From UBA8752 sp965659115 (GTDB lineage: Bacteria; Bacteroidota; Bacteroidia; Flavobacteriales_D; Sanyastnellaceae), in NCBI GenBank assembly GCA_965659115.1, contig CBFHUP010000016.1, positions 1 to 42,500 on the forward strand: a DNA stretch of 42,500 nt, given 5' to 3'. Position numbers and translations under genes: made by a program. The first letter of the stretch is position 1. Every line of letters starts with the position of its first letter. This document shows positions 24,949-34,389 of the stretch, one piece after another. Below the pieces are notes generated by a model. The model searched no databases, had not been told where the DNA came from, and worked only from the letters and a program-made list of their open reading frames with translations.

Positions 24949-25955
24949 AAGTCCATTGGTCCCTTCCCTTGTTGGGGGCAGCGATGCTGGCCTTGTTTTT
25001 CTTCGGGTTGTTTTCTGGTCCCGCCCATTTGGGATGGTCAGAAGAGTGGGCAGCCCTTCGGGGCCATGGGGGAGCCACTGCGGAGACCATCATGTGGCAG
25101 CTGCGCTTGCCGAGGCTGGTCACCGCTACCCTGTCGGGTGCGGCCTTGGGGCTGGCCGGCTTGCTCATGCAGACATTTTTCCGCAATCCATTGGCCGGTC
25201 CAGGGGTTTTGGGCGTGTCCTCTGGCGCGACCTTGGGCGTAGCGCTCGTGGCGTTGGGAGGGGCCAGCATGGGGAGTGTGACAGGTCCCTGGCATATGGG
25301 GCCTCAAGTGGTCGGCGCCTTGGTCGGGGGCGGTGCGGTGATGGCGCTATTGGGACTGGTGATGGGGCGGTTTCGTTCCAAAACCGCTTTGCTCATTTTT
25401 GGTTTAATGGTGGGGTATCTGGCGGGAGCCTTGGTAACCGTGTTGCAAGCTGGAGCTGAAGCCGGAGCCCTTCAGGCATTTGTGCATTGGGGCATGGGGT
25501 CTTTTGCCCATGCCGGGTGGGCATCATGCGCCATCATGTTGTGCGCATTGACACCCGCCATTTTCTGGTCTTGGAAATCCAGCAGCAGCTTGGACATGTG
25601 GACCATGGGCGCATTAACCGCCAAGACGATGGGCGTAGACGAGCGGGTGCTGTCGTGGAGTGCATTGGGAGCAGCTGGCGTTCTGGCCGCTTTGGTGACG
25701 GCATGGTGCGGCCCCGTGGCATTTCTCGGATTGGCGACGCCACACTTGGTGAGGGCAGCGGGTGTCCGAGGACGTCATGCGACCATGTTGTGGCCTGTCA
25801 TACTCACAGGCGCTACCGTTGCTCTGTTGGCCGACTTGGTGGTGCGATTGGCAGGTGTTCCCCTCAATGCAGTTTTGAGTTTGGTCGGCGCCCCTGTGGT
25901 GCTCATGCTCATCGTGGGACGGGGCCGTATTTTCTCCAAATTCCGTAACCCATGA
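24945..25955 (+). CDS. FecCD-family ABC importer permease
   Basis: A 336-aa inner-membrane permease with about 9-10 hydrophobic helices. Typical FecCD/BtuC motifs: LRLPRLVTATLSGAALGLAGLLMQTFFRNPLAGPGVLGVSSGA, GVDERVLSW after the 'WTMGAL' helix, the ATPase-contact loop with WCGPVAFLGLATPHLVR and 'DLVVRLAGVPLNAVLSLVGAPVVLMLI'. Its ATG overlaps the stop of the binding-protein gene (ATGA), and its stop overlaps the ATPase start the same way, so the three are one translationally coupled transporter. As a single permease gene it would form a homodimer, as in BtuCD. Confidence 0.95.
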   Translation: MKVHWSLPLLGAAMLALFFFGLFSGPAHLGWSEEWAALRGHGGATAETIMWQLRLPRLVTATLSGAALGLAGLLMQTFFRNPLAGPGVLGVSSGATLGVALVALGGASMGSVTGPWHMGPQVVGALVGGGAVMALLGLVMGRFRSKTALLIFGLMVGYLAGALVTVLQAGAEAGALQAFVHWGMGSFAHAGWASCAIMLCALTPAIFWSWKSSSSLDMWTMGALTAKTMGVDERVLSWSALGAAGVLAALVTAWCGPVAFLGLATPHLVRAAGVRGRHATMLWPVILTGATVALLADLVVRLAGVPLNAVLSLVGAPVVLMLIVGRGRIFSKFRNP

Positions 25956-26662
25956 GTGCCGATTTGGTGTGTTCAGCATTGACTTTGAGTCATCCAACGG
26001 AAGGCGTAGGAGCCCTGTCTTTTTCGCTTCCTCCTGGCAGTGCCATGGTGGTGGTGGGGAGGAATGGAACAGGCAAGTCGACCTTGCTCAAGACGCTGGC
26101 GGGCCTGTTGCCACCAAAGTCAGGGACGGTGGAATTGGACGGCGAATCCATCGCGGCCATGCGCCCCCGACAGCGCGCCCGGCGATTGGCATTTGTGTCT
26201 TCAACACCGCCACGGGGCACGGCACTGACGGTACGCGACGTGATGGAACTGGCCTTGGAAGCTGGAGGACATCCCGCGCAGGCGGACAGGGTGGAACAGG
26301 CGATGCATTCAGGTGGGGTGCAACAGTGGGCGAAGATGCCCATCGACACGCTGAGCGATGGCATGGCGCAGCGCGTCATGTTGGCGCGCGCAGCAGTGCA
26401 GTCAGACGCCCTGATTCTGCTCGACGAACCCACTGCTTTCCTTGACGTCGTCGGAAGGCGGGATGTCATGGAGGAGGTGGGCCAATGGCGGCACTCAGGA
26501 AAGACTGTGGTGCTGGCGACCCATGACCTCGATGTGGTGCAGGAATCGGGATGGGCAGACCGTTGGATGGTGATGCGCCCGCCCTCTCAAGGGGGGGCTG
26601 TTCTGCCGGATGAGGCCTTCAGCAGCAGTGCAGCCAAAGCACTTCTGATGGGAGAAGAATAG
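25952..26662 (+). CDS. ABC importer ATPase (FecE/BtuD type) with variant signature
   Basis: A 236-aa nucleotide-binding subunit. Walker A is GRNGTGKST, the Q-loop region lies near VSSTPPRGTALTV and lacks the usual Gln (the position reads Ser-Ser in FVSSTPP), the signature is LSDGMAQRVMLARA instead of LSGGQ, Walker B is ALILLDEPT and the H-loop is ATHDLD. Family members often vary at the signature but the LSDG form with Met is common only in a part of this group. Coupled to the permease by ATGA. ATP binding and hydrolysis should be intact as the catalytic Glu and His are present. Confidence 0.93.
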   Translation: MSADLVCSALTLSHPTEGVGALSFSLPPGSAMVVVGRNGTGKSTLLKTLAGLLPPKSGTVELDGESIAAMRPRQRARRLAFVSSTPPRGTALTVRDVMELALEAGGHPAQADRVEQAMHSGGVQQWAKMPIDTLSDGMAQRVMLARAAVQSDALILLDEPTAFLDVVGRRDVMEEVGQWRHSGKTVVLATHDLDVVQESGWADRWMVMRPPSQGGAVLPDEAFSSSAAKALLMGEE

Positions 26663-26722
26663 CCACTTTTAGAGCGACTTCCCAAGAGTTCCCATCAGTG
26701 GATGAATCCCATCCTCCATGAC

Positions 26723-26730
26723 TAATTTCG
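26723..26730 (+). promoter_or_regulatory. Near-consensus TAnnTTTG box 4 nt before the phosphoesterase start
   Basis: TAATTTCG (one mismatch) then CAGC, then the ATG at 26735. The same octamer occurs 7 nt before the aat GTG start on the other strand. Confidence 0.3.
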
Positions 26731-26734
26731 CAGC

Positions 26735-27976
26735 ATGCCAACGGTTGCAACCCGTGTGATGATGGCCCTGGTGTTGCTGGGGTTGATCTTGTTCATCGAG
26801 TGGATGGCTTGGCGGAACATCCACAGGATGTGGTCCAATTACAGCCGATTCGACAATGTGCGGCGGGTTTGGTTGGTCGTCGGAGCCATTCAATTGGTAT
26901 GGTTTGCGATTTACATTTTTCGTTGGCCGGTGTGGCGGGAGCATCATCCGCAGTATTTGCTGTTGACCCACGCCGTGCTGATCAGTTTGTTGGTGCCCAA
27001 AATTTGGTTGGGAGGTACAGAATTGATCGAAGCGGTGCGCCAGGGCATTCAGTGGTTGGTGACACGGCCCGAACAAAGGGCAGGCATCCCGAGGAGAACG
27101 TTTATCACATGGACTGGCCAAGCCGCGGCGGGGGTGTTGCTGGGCGCTTTTGCTTATGGCATGACACGGGGCCGCTACGGGTATCACGTGAGGCGTTACG
27201 ATGTTCCTGTTTCAGGACTTCCAGACGGATTGGATGGGTTGCGCATTGTGCAAATCAGCGACGCCCACCTCGGCAGCTTTCTGGAAGACTTTGGACCGGT
27301 GGAGCGGGGATTGGAGCTCATCCAATCACTGGATCCGGATATCTTGTGCTTTACCGGAGACTTGGTCAACGACCACAGCGATGAGGCCGAACCGTGGATT
27401 GGACGGTTTAAACAGCTGACAGCACGCCACGGAAAATTCAGCATTTTAGGAAATCACGACTACGCGGATTACGCTCGCCGAACAGATGAGGAGCGCGAGA
27501 AAGTGCGCCGACGCATCCGTGAGATCCATGGAGAGATGGGCTTTGATTTGTTGTTGGATGAGCACCGTTATGTGGAAGTGGGAGGAGATAAGTTGCTCTT
27601 GGCGGGCGTCCAGAATTGGGGCAAAGGCTTCAGGCAGACCGGGGACCTCGGAGCCGCATTGCAGGGTGCTGATGTTGGATTTCCGACCGTGTTGTTGAGC
27701 CATGACCCCACCCACTGGGAAGAGCGCGTCATGGATGAAAAGGCCCCCATTGACCTGACCCTGTCCGGTCACACCCACGGCATGCAAATGGGACTCGAGA
27801 TCCCCGCCTTGGGCATCAAATTCTCTCCGAGCCAACTCCGGTATAAGCGCTGGGGCGGACTCTACAGCGAAGGAAAACAGCACCTGCATGTTAACCGTGG
27901 ATTCGGACTCCTTGGGTTTCCCGGTCGCATTGGCATGCCACCCGAAATAACCGAACTCACCTTGCGAAAGGCCTGA
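26735..27976 (+). CDS. Membrane-anchored metallophosphoesterase
   Basis: A 413-aa protein. The N-terminal ~150 residues hold about four hydrophobic segments (VMMALVLLGLILFI, VGAIQLVWFAIYIF, LLTHAVLISLLVP, AAGVLLGAFAYGM), so the enzyme is anchored in the membrane. The catalytic domain (about 165-413) has the full calcineurin-like set: ISDAHLG, FTGDLVNDHS, GNHDY, LSHDPTH and SGHTHGMQ. Members with this layout are often linked to lipid or UDP-sugar phosphate hydrolysis, but the substrate is open. The start ATG at 26735 is preceded by a near-consensus -7 box. It ends 27 nt before ettA. Confidence 0.92.
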   Translation: MPTVATRVMMALVLLGLILFIEWMAWRNIHRMWSNYSRFDNVRRVWLVVGAIQLVWFAIYIFRWPVWREHHPQYLLLTHAVLISLLVPKIWLGGTELIEAVRQGIQWLVTRPEQRAGIPRRTFITWTGQAAAGVLLGAFAYGMTRGRYGYHVRRYDVPVSGLPDGLDGLRIVQISDAHLGSFLEDFGPVERGLELIQSLDPDILCFTGDLVNDHSDEAEPWIGRFKQLTARHGKFSILGNHDYADYARRTDEEREKVRRRIREIHGEMGFDLLLDEHRYVEVGGDKLLLAGVQNWGKGFRQTGDLGAALQGADVGFPTVLLSHDPTHWEERVMDEKAPIDLTLSGHTHGMQMGLEIPALGIKFSPSQLRYKRWGGLYSEGKQHLHVNRGFGLLGFPGRIGMPPEITELTLRKA

Positions 27977-28003
27977 TTACCTTTCCGAGGCCAAATCCAA
28001 GCC

Positions 28004-29688
<1,685 letters not shown>

Positions 29689-29689
<1 letters not shown>

Positions 29690-30588
29690 TGAAGGTGGGC
29701 GGCTATGTTGGCCGTTTTGCCCCATCGCCGACGGGACGGCTGCACATGGGCAGCTTGCTGGCGGCGGTGGCGTCTTGGTGCGATGCACGGCATGCAGAAG
29801 GCGTGTGGCGTGTTCGCATGGAGGACTTGGATCCTCCCAGAGAAATACCGGGCGCGGCAGACGACATCCTGAGAACACTGGAGGGATTTGGTTTGCATTG
29901 GGACGGTCCTGTTGTCTATCAATCCCACCGGTACCCGGCGTATGCCGAAGCCTTGGCCCGGCTCCAAGCAAATGGAAGGGCATTTGGCTGTGCCTGCTCG
30001 CGCAAAACCTTGCAAGGGCATGCCGTCTATCCCGGATACTGCCGTTCGGGACTCGGACCGGGAGCAGTGCCGCGGTCCCATCGCTTTGTTGTTGGATCAG
30101 AACAGGGAGAGTGGACCGATGAGGTCCAAGGGCGGTGCCACTGGGACAGCCGCGAAATGGGAGACTTTGTGATCAAAAGGGCAGATGGATTTTGGGCCTA
30201 CCAACTGGCGGTGGTGGTCGACGATTTGGACCAAGGTGTCAATGCGGTGGTCCGCGGTTCAGATTTGCTGGACAGTACCCCGAGGCAGTTGGCCCTGCGC
30301 AAGGCATTGGATCCCGCTGCGCCGGACATACGGTGGTCCCATTTACCGCTGTTGGTCAATGCCGAAGGACAGAAACTGAGCAAGCAGACCTTGGCTTCTC
30401 CCATAGAAGTGGGCCGAGCACCGGATTTGGTGTTGACTGCCCTGCAGATGCTCGGACAAATCGAGAGCGGTGATGGGGAACCAAAGGGCTTGGCCGACTC
30501 AGGCAATACGCAGGGACTGTTGGAATGGGCGGCCCGGCATTGGCAGCTGCGCCAGGTGGCTCCCGCACCGATTCACTGGCAAGGTTGA
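29689..30588 (+). CDS. gluQ: Glutamyl-Q tRNA(Asp) synthetase
   Basis: Attaches glutamate to queuosine in the anticodon of tRNA-Asp. The 299-aa length (truncated GluRS without anticodon-binding domain) and motifs fit: GRFAPSPTGRLHMGSLLAA, RMEDLDPPRE, the zinc ligands C-A-C in FGCACSRKTL together with YPGYCR, FVIKRADGFWAYQLAVVVDD, VRGSDLLDSTPRQ, and the KMSKS-like KLSKQT. The start ATG at 29689 overlaps the ettA stop (TGATG), so the two are coupled. GluQ is best known from Proteobacteria; its presence in this Bacteroidota-type context, coupled to ettA, is a point of interest. The tail overlaps the convergent esterase gene by 16 nt. Confidence 0.94.
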
Positions 30589-31493
30589 GGGCAGGTGCCT
30601 TCTCCTTCTAAGTGATCCCCATCGCTTGAGACCCTAACGCGGGAGGTGGCCCGCCTTCGTTCTGGTCTGACCAGCCAAGCAACCAGAGAAGCCTGTAGGG
30701 CTGAATCTAACATGGCGGTGTTGCAGACACCGTGCTCTCCACCACAATAGGCATAGCTGCTGCTTCCGATTCCGTGGGCTGAAAGCTGCTCTGCCCAGCA
30801 GAGTCCCCCACAGAGCATCCAAGCGCCTGGCGCCTCCTTTTGGCAACCACGGTGTATTCCCTCTCCAGGTGGAACCACCCTGTCACAAGTGCCATGAGCC
30901 GCAAAAAGGGGTGGGGCAGAGTCAGTCACGTTGATTTCTTGTGACAAGGCCCCTGCAAAGCTGATCACTCCGATCCATTGCTGCGGGTCTAGACCATATC
31001 CAGCCCACAGGGCGGCTTCGGCCCCCGCGCTGCTGCCTGCAGCAGCCCACTCCTTGGGAAGGAGCAGTGGACTCGAAAGCAACCAATCCAAGGCGGCCAT
31101 TAAGTCTTGACCCGCCATCTCAACAGTAGCTTTCTTTTCTGCTGCAGCTACATCGCAACCAAATCCCAGTCCCGCTCTCGTCAAGCGGTATGAAATGCTG
31201 GCGCTTGGAATCCCTTTGCTGGCGAGGCTGTCCAAAAAGTCGACATGTGGTCCTCGGCTTCGGTGACCTTGGCTAAACCCTCCGCCATGCAAAAAAAGAA
31301 CCCCGGGAGTGTCCCCCAGCGTTGGGTCGGGAATACGCAAATCCAGAAACAGACTGTCGCCCTCCCATATCTGGTAGAGGTGCGTTGATTGATGGACAAC
31401 GGGATGGAGTAGGGTATCCGGCTGAGAGTGGGTGGTGTTGCACGCTACCACCAGAAATAAGAAAGGAAACCAGCGAACTGGTCGAGGGGTCAT
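30573..31493 (-). CDS. Alpha/beta-hydrolase lipoprotein (esterase-like)
   Basis: A 306-aa exported hydrolase. A lipoprotein signal ends at FLFLVVAC (Cys18). The fold motifs are clear: the oxyanion HGGGF, nucleophile GSSAG, the acid Asp in GTCDRVVPP, and the His in GEHG near 265. This is the carboxylesterase/HSL-like layout of Bacteroidota extracytoplasmic esterases; the substrate is unknown. The mature part contains many Cys (GCDVAA, CDR, CQKE, LCGGLCW), suggesting disulfides. The ATG at 31493 overlaps the xerD stop as ATGA, and the 3' end overlaps gluQ by 16 nt. A Cys-containing tail of about 30 residues follows the hydrolase core. Confidence 0.86.
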   Translation of the reverse strand: MTPRPVRWFPFLFLVVACNTTHSQPDTLLHPVVHQSTHLYQIWEGDSLFLDLRIPDPTLGDTPGVLFLHGGGFSQGHRSRGPHVDFLDSLASKGIPSASISYRLTRAGLGFGCDVAAAEKKATVEMAGQDLMAALDWLLSSPLLLPKEWAAAGSSAGAEAALWAGYGLDPQQWIGVISFAGALSQEINVTDSAPPLFAAHGTCDRVVPPGEGIHRGCQKEAPGAWMLCGGLCWAEQLSAHGIGSSSYAYCGGEHGVCNTAMLDSALQASLVAWLVRPERRRATSRVRVSSDGDHLEGEGTCPQPCQ

Positions 31494-32449
31494 GCCTTGA
31501 CGCTCCTCGGATGGAACCGCTGCATTTGGTCGCGCAAGAAGTTCTGATCCAAGTGGGTGTAAATCTCTGTGGTGCTCACAGAGCTGTGTCCCAGCATCTC
31601 TTGGACCACGCGGATGTCTGCTCCACTCTCCATGAGGTGGGTGGCAAAGGAGTGGCGGAAAGTGTGCGGACTGACCTGCTTGCGGATACCGGCCTCATGG
31701 GCGGTTCGGCGAAGCATGGTGAATACCATTTGACGGGTCAATTCTCGGCCGCGGCGTCCCAGGAAGAGGGTGTCCTCATAGCCCACTTCGATGTCCACGA
31801 ATTTGCGGTACTGGTCGATGTATCGGCTGACAGTGTCCAAGGCCACTTCACCGATGGGGATGATCCTCTCTTTGTTGCCTTTGCCGATCACTTTGACCAT
31901 GCCCTCTACCTCATCGATGCAGCTGATGCGGAGACCGACCACTTCTGAGACACGCAAGCCGCAGCTGTACATCGTTTCCAAAATGGCGCGGTTGCGAATG
32001 CCTTCTTTGCGGGACAGGTCTATCGCGTCGATGATGGATTGAATCTCGTCTACACCCAAAACATCTGGCAGCTTGCGCTCAGGACGGGGAGAGTCCAAGA
32101 GTTCGAGGGGGTCTTGTTCTAAGATGCCCTCGAGCAAGAGGTATTTACAAAAGTTGCGGACCCCGCTCAGAATGCGGCTTTGGCTGTTGCGGCTCAGTCC
32201 TTCATCGAACAACTGCGCCACAAAGGCGTCTACATGACTGGTTTCAAAACCGCTGGGCTCAAACTTGCTTTTGGACAGGTTCTGAGCAAAGAATGCCAAA
32301 CGCTGGACATCCCTGAGATAGGCTTCGACAGAATTGGAGCTTAATCCACGTTCAAGTTGCAACCACGAGCGAAACCCCCTCATAGAGGCAGTCCAACCTG
32401 CCGCAGCAGGTTTATCGTTGGCCTTGGATTCGTTGATTTCAGGACTCAT
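31490..32449 (-). CDS. xerD: Tyrosine recombinase XerD
   Basis: Site-specific recombinase that resolves chromosome dimers at dif with XerC. The 319-aa protein has the SAM-like N-terminal domain (GFRSWLQLERGLSSNSVEAYLRDVQRLAFFA) and the catalytic domain: Arg in YSCGLRVSEVVGL, Lys in GKGNKERIIPIG, HTFRHSFATHL, LGHSSVSTTEIYTHL with Tyr nucleophile. Length and motifs fit XerC/XerD rather than a phage integrase. The ATG at 32449 was chosen; a GTG at 32482 abuts the stop of the upstream gene and is possible. It overlaps the esterase by ATGA downstream. No dif site was identified in the window, and I see no sign of a linked mobile element. Confidence 0.92.
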   Translation of the reverse strand: MSPEINESKANDKPAAAGWTASMRGFRSWLQLERGLSSNSVEAYLRDVQRLAFFAQNLSKSKFEPSGFETSHVDAFVAQLFDEGLSRNSQSRILSGVRNFCKYLLLEGILEQDPLELLDSPRPERKLPDVLGVDEIQSIIDAIDLSRKEGIRNRAILETMYSCGLRVSEVVGLRISCIDEVEGMVKVIGKGNKERIIPIGEVALDTVSRYIDQYRKFVDIEVGYEDTLFLGRRGRELTRQMVFTMLRRTAHEAGIRKQVSPHTFRHSFATHLMESGADIRVVQEMLGHSSVSTTEIYTHLDQNFLRDQMQRFHPRSVKA

Positions 32450-32482
32450 TGCAATCGACTCTAACACTGGAACTTTCTCCAC

Positions 32483-33673
32483 TCAGGGTATCCAACGCTC
32501 ACCTGTTTTGGTCAGCGCTTCTTGAACAGATATCCTCTGTCCGTTTCTCTTTGAGACGACGAAAGGACCAATGAACCCGAAGCGCTCATTAAAAGCCTCT
32601 CTACAATTTCTCGCAGAACTGTACCCATCGAAGTGACCAAACAAATATTTGACCCACATCGAATCCCTCTCCTCTACCAATGGGAGGCTAAAATTCAACT
32701 TCTGTTCGAAATAATCGGTAACCACACGTTTTTTCGTGGCGGCCACTTGGATTTCATACCAGAGGTTATCCGCATCACCCTCTAGTACTAGATCTGTGGT
32801 GCTTGAAATTTCGGTCCTCAATGCATCAATTACGGGGATATCCATGGCAGTATCACCAAGAATGAAGGATAATGTCCCTATAAAATCACTCGGCGCGTGT
32901 AATCCATTCAATTCGACCATATAAGTAATGCCTCCTGCAGCCTGATAGTCGAACCAAACGAATGAAATCGACCCATTTGATGACTGCACAGTGCTGCCCC
33001 CGCCAGAGGTGACATTGGTTCTGGATCCTTCAGGAAGAGACTCCACGCATTTTACAAATCCACCTGAGGGGATATTGTCAAATTCAAGGTTCACCTCAAG
33101 TCGGCCATCCCTCATCTTACGGGTTGTTCTCACTGCTGAAGGAGCGCCAATTTTATCCTCTTCATTGGGCATTTCTGCTGCGGAAGAGAGGCCGGTTTCA
33201 CTGGGTGTGTCCTGGGGTCGTGCGGTCGTGCCAGAGGGGGTGATTTCAAAATGAAATGGGGTCGGACGCACGGTTTCCCTGTCGTTGTTCCTGATAAAGC
33301 TGAAGTCCCATTCGAATGATCTAGGCCCCGGGCTGGCCTGAGGAGAAACCTCCAGGTCAAACAACAAGTCGAATTGCTGGGCTTCTGGAAGTTTCAGCCA
33401 GCTGATGACGGCCAAGTTTCGTTTTGCGTCAAAAGTCATTCCTCCTCCATGCAGTTGCCGAGCCTGAAGTCGACAATCTGAAGGGAGGGAAATTAAGAGG
33501 CGGCCAAAGTACTCGAGACTTCCTTTCGTGACGGTAATGGTCAAAGGGGAGGAGGCTCCGGGTGCCGGGGAAGCCGTCAACCTTCCTTCCACGACCACTC
33601 CGCCAGGCACGGCCATGGCCAAGCCTACTGCGAGTGCGAATGAAAGAAGGAAATGGAAAGGCTTCAACTTCAC
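32483..33673 (-). CDS. Secreted protein with C-terminal SPOR-like segment, unknown function
   Basis: A 396-aa exported protein. The start is a GTG at 33673 (MKLKPFHFLLSFALAVGLAMA), a clear signal peptide; a TTG at 33682 is also open but adds three residues. After the signal a beta-rich region (about 30-150) and a Ser/Thr/Pro-rich linker (SGTTARPQDTPSETG) are followed by another beta-rich half. The last ~90 residues read YEIQVAATKKRV ... LFGHFDGYSSARNCREAF ... GPFVVSKRNG, which mirrors the two half-repeats of a SPOR domain ('VQ.A......' and 'GPF'); this is by eye. It precedes xerD by one nt with no gap. I cannot name a function; peptidoglycan binding is suggested by the SPOR likeness. Confidence 0.7.
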   Translation of the reverse strand: MKLKPFHFLLSFALAVGLAMAVPGGVVVEGRLTASPAPGASSPLTITVTKGSLEYFGRLLISLPSDCRLQARQLHGGGMTFDAKRNLAVISWLKLPEAQQFDLLFDLEVSPQASPGPRSFEWDFSFIRNNDRETVRPTPFHFEITPSGTTARPQDTPSETGLSSAAEMPNEEDKIGAPSAVRTTRKMRDGRLEVNLEFDNIPSGGFVKCVESLPEGSRTNVTSGGGSTVQSSNGSISFVWFDYQAAGGITYMVELNGLHAPSDFIGTLSFILGDTAMDIPVIDALRTEISSTTDLVLEGDADNLWYEIQVAATKKRVVTDYFEQKLNFSLPLVEERDSMWVKYLFGHFDGYSSARNCREAFNERFGFIGPFVVSKRNGQRISVQEALTKTGERWIP

Positions 33674-33779
33674 AACAAGCAAGGTCTGCCTGTTTGGGGG
33701 TGCTGCTGCACACCCTTATGCAGAGGTGTCGACAATCTTCTGTGGATGTCCTGCACATTAAAAAAGGCTTAAAAGTGAA

Positions 33780-33809
33780 AATCCCGCAGTGACGTTTCAC
33801 CGCGGGATT
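33780..33809 (-). terminator. Minus-strand intrinsic terminator without an obvious gene upstream
   Basis: Stem AATCCCGC (33780-33787) with GCGGGATT (33802-33809), 14-nt loop. On the minus strand it is followed by TTCACTTTTAAGCCTTTTTT, a T-rich tail; on the plus strand there is no T run. It would end a leftward transcript coming from 33810-34042, before the SPOR-like gene. Confidence 0.6.
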
Positions 33810-33838
33810 ACTTAACCAAATTATCACTTGATGCTCAG

Positions 33839-33952
33839 CTAGCCGGAGCTAGCCTTCTCACTTAAAACCGGTGCAAGGTACTGAGCGAATGCGTTTTCCG
33901 GTATAAATCTTATCCATTCCGAGTTGTTGATTATCTCAAGTTGGGCGGTCAT
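33839..33952 (-). CDS. Possible 37-aa ORF in front of the minus-strand terminator
   Basis: ATG at 33952 to TAG at 33841-33839, 37 codons, reading MTAQLEIINNSEWIRFIPEN and ending in APVLSEKASSG. It uses ATA and AGA codons that neighbours avoid. A longer frame to 34060 would run into rpmE2 and is unlikely. The stop lies in the GCTAGC inverted repeat, 30 nt before the terminator. No homology recognised; it may be a remnant of an older gene. Confidence 0.25.
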   Translation of the reverse strand: MTAQLEIINNSEWIRFIPENAFAQYLAPVLSEKASSG

Positions 33953-33992
33953 TTCCGCAGTGACCTGCCGGTAATTCGAGCTTAGAATTCCC

Positions 33993-34024
33993 TTTGCGGG
34001 ATTTGAGATTCCATCGTACTTTTG
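33993..34024 (+). promoter_or_regulatory. Promoter of rpmE2
   Basis: TTTG at 33993-33996 (-33), 20 nt, then TACTTTTG at 34017-34024 (-7, perfect TAnnTTTG). The ATG at 34043 is 18 nt further on. This is the best full Bacteroidota promoter in the window. Confidence 0.7.
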
Positions 34025-34042
34025 CCGCCGATATTGCCTACG

Positions 34043-34300
34043 ATGAAAGAAGGAATCCACCCCGATAATTACCGCACTGTCATTTTTAAGGATTTGACGG
34101 CGGATTGGCGCTTCCTCGGAAAGAGCTGCGCAGAGAGCAAAGAAACAGAGCAGTGGGACGACGGCAATGAGTACCCCATCATCAAGGTAGAGGTAAGCTC
34201 AGCAAGCCATCCTTTCTACACTGGAAAGAACACTTTGGTGGACACGGCCGGTCGGATCGACAAGTTCCGCACCCGTTACGCAAAGCACAAAAAGAAGTAA
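34043..34300 (+). CDS. rpmE2: Ribosomal protein bL31, type B
   Basis: An 85-aa large-subunit protein. It begins MKEGIHPDNYRTVIFKDLTA and has SHPFYTGKNTLVDTAGRIDKFRTRYAKHKKK, the bL31 core. The two Cys pairs of the zinc-binding (type A) form are absent, so it is the Zn-independent B type, which in many bacteria is the zinc-limitation paralogue; in Bacteroidota it is usually the only L31. The ATG at 34043 was chosen over 34022. A strong promoter and terminator frame it as a single-gene transcript. Confidence 0.96.
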   Translation: MKEGIHPDNYRTVIFKDLTADWRFLGKSCAESKETEQWDDGNEYPIIKVEVSSASHPFYTGKNTLVDTAGRIDKFRTRYAKHKKK

Positions 34301-34326
34301 TCATACTTCCACAACATATTGCAGCG

Positions 34327-34357
34327 AAAAGCCTGGCCCCTCGGTCAGGCTTTTTTT
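34327..34357 (+). terminator. Intrinsic terminator after rpmE2
   Basis: Stem AAAAGCCTGGCC (34327-34338) with GGTCAGGCTTTT (34343-34354), one G-T pair, CCTC loop and a seven-T run. It sits 26 nt after rpmE2 and separates it from the convergent riboflavin gene. Confidence 0.88.
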
Positions 34358-34389
34358 GTGCGCGCTTGGTCTGAAGGGGCGGGTGTTGG

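Larger units (their letters stand above)
33674..34042. other. 369-nt gap: minus-strand terminator, possible small gene, rpmE2 promoter
   Basis: No recognised gene. It holds a minus-strand intrinsic terminator (33780-33809), an inverted repeat GCTAGC-CGGA-GCTAGC (33838-33853), an open frame of 37 codons on the minus strand and the plus-strand promoter of rpmE2 (33993-34024). The stretch 33674-33770 between the terminator and the SPOR-like gene shows nothing else. Confidence 0.6.

Noticed and set aside
31490..32449. xerD as a mobile-element integrase
   Set aside because: Length, motifs and chromosomal housekeeping neighbours fit XerD; no att repeats, transposase or phage genes flank it.
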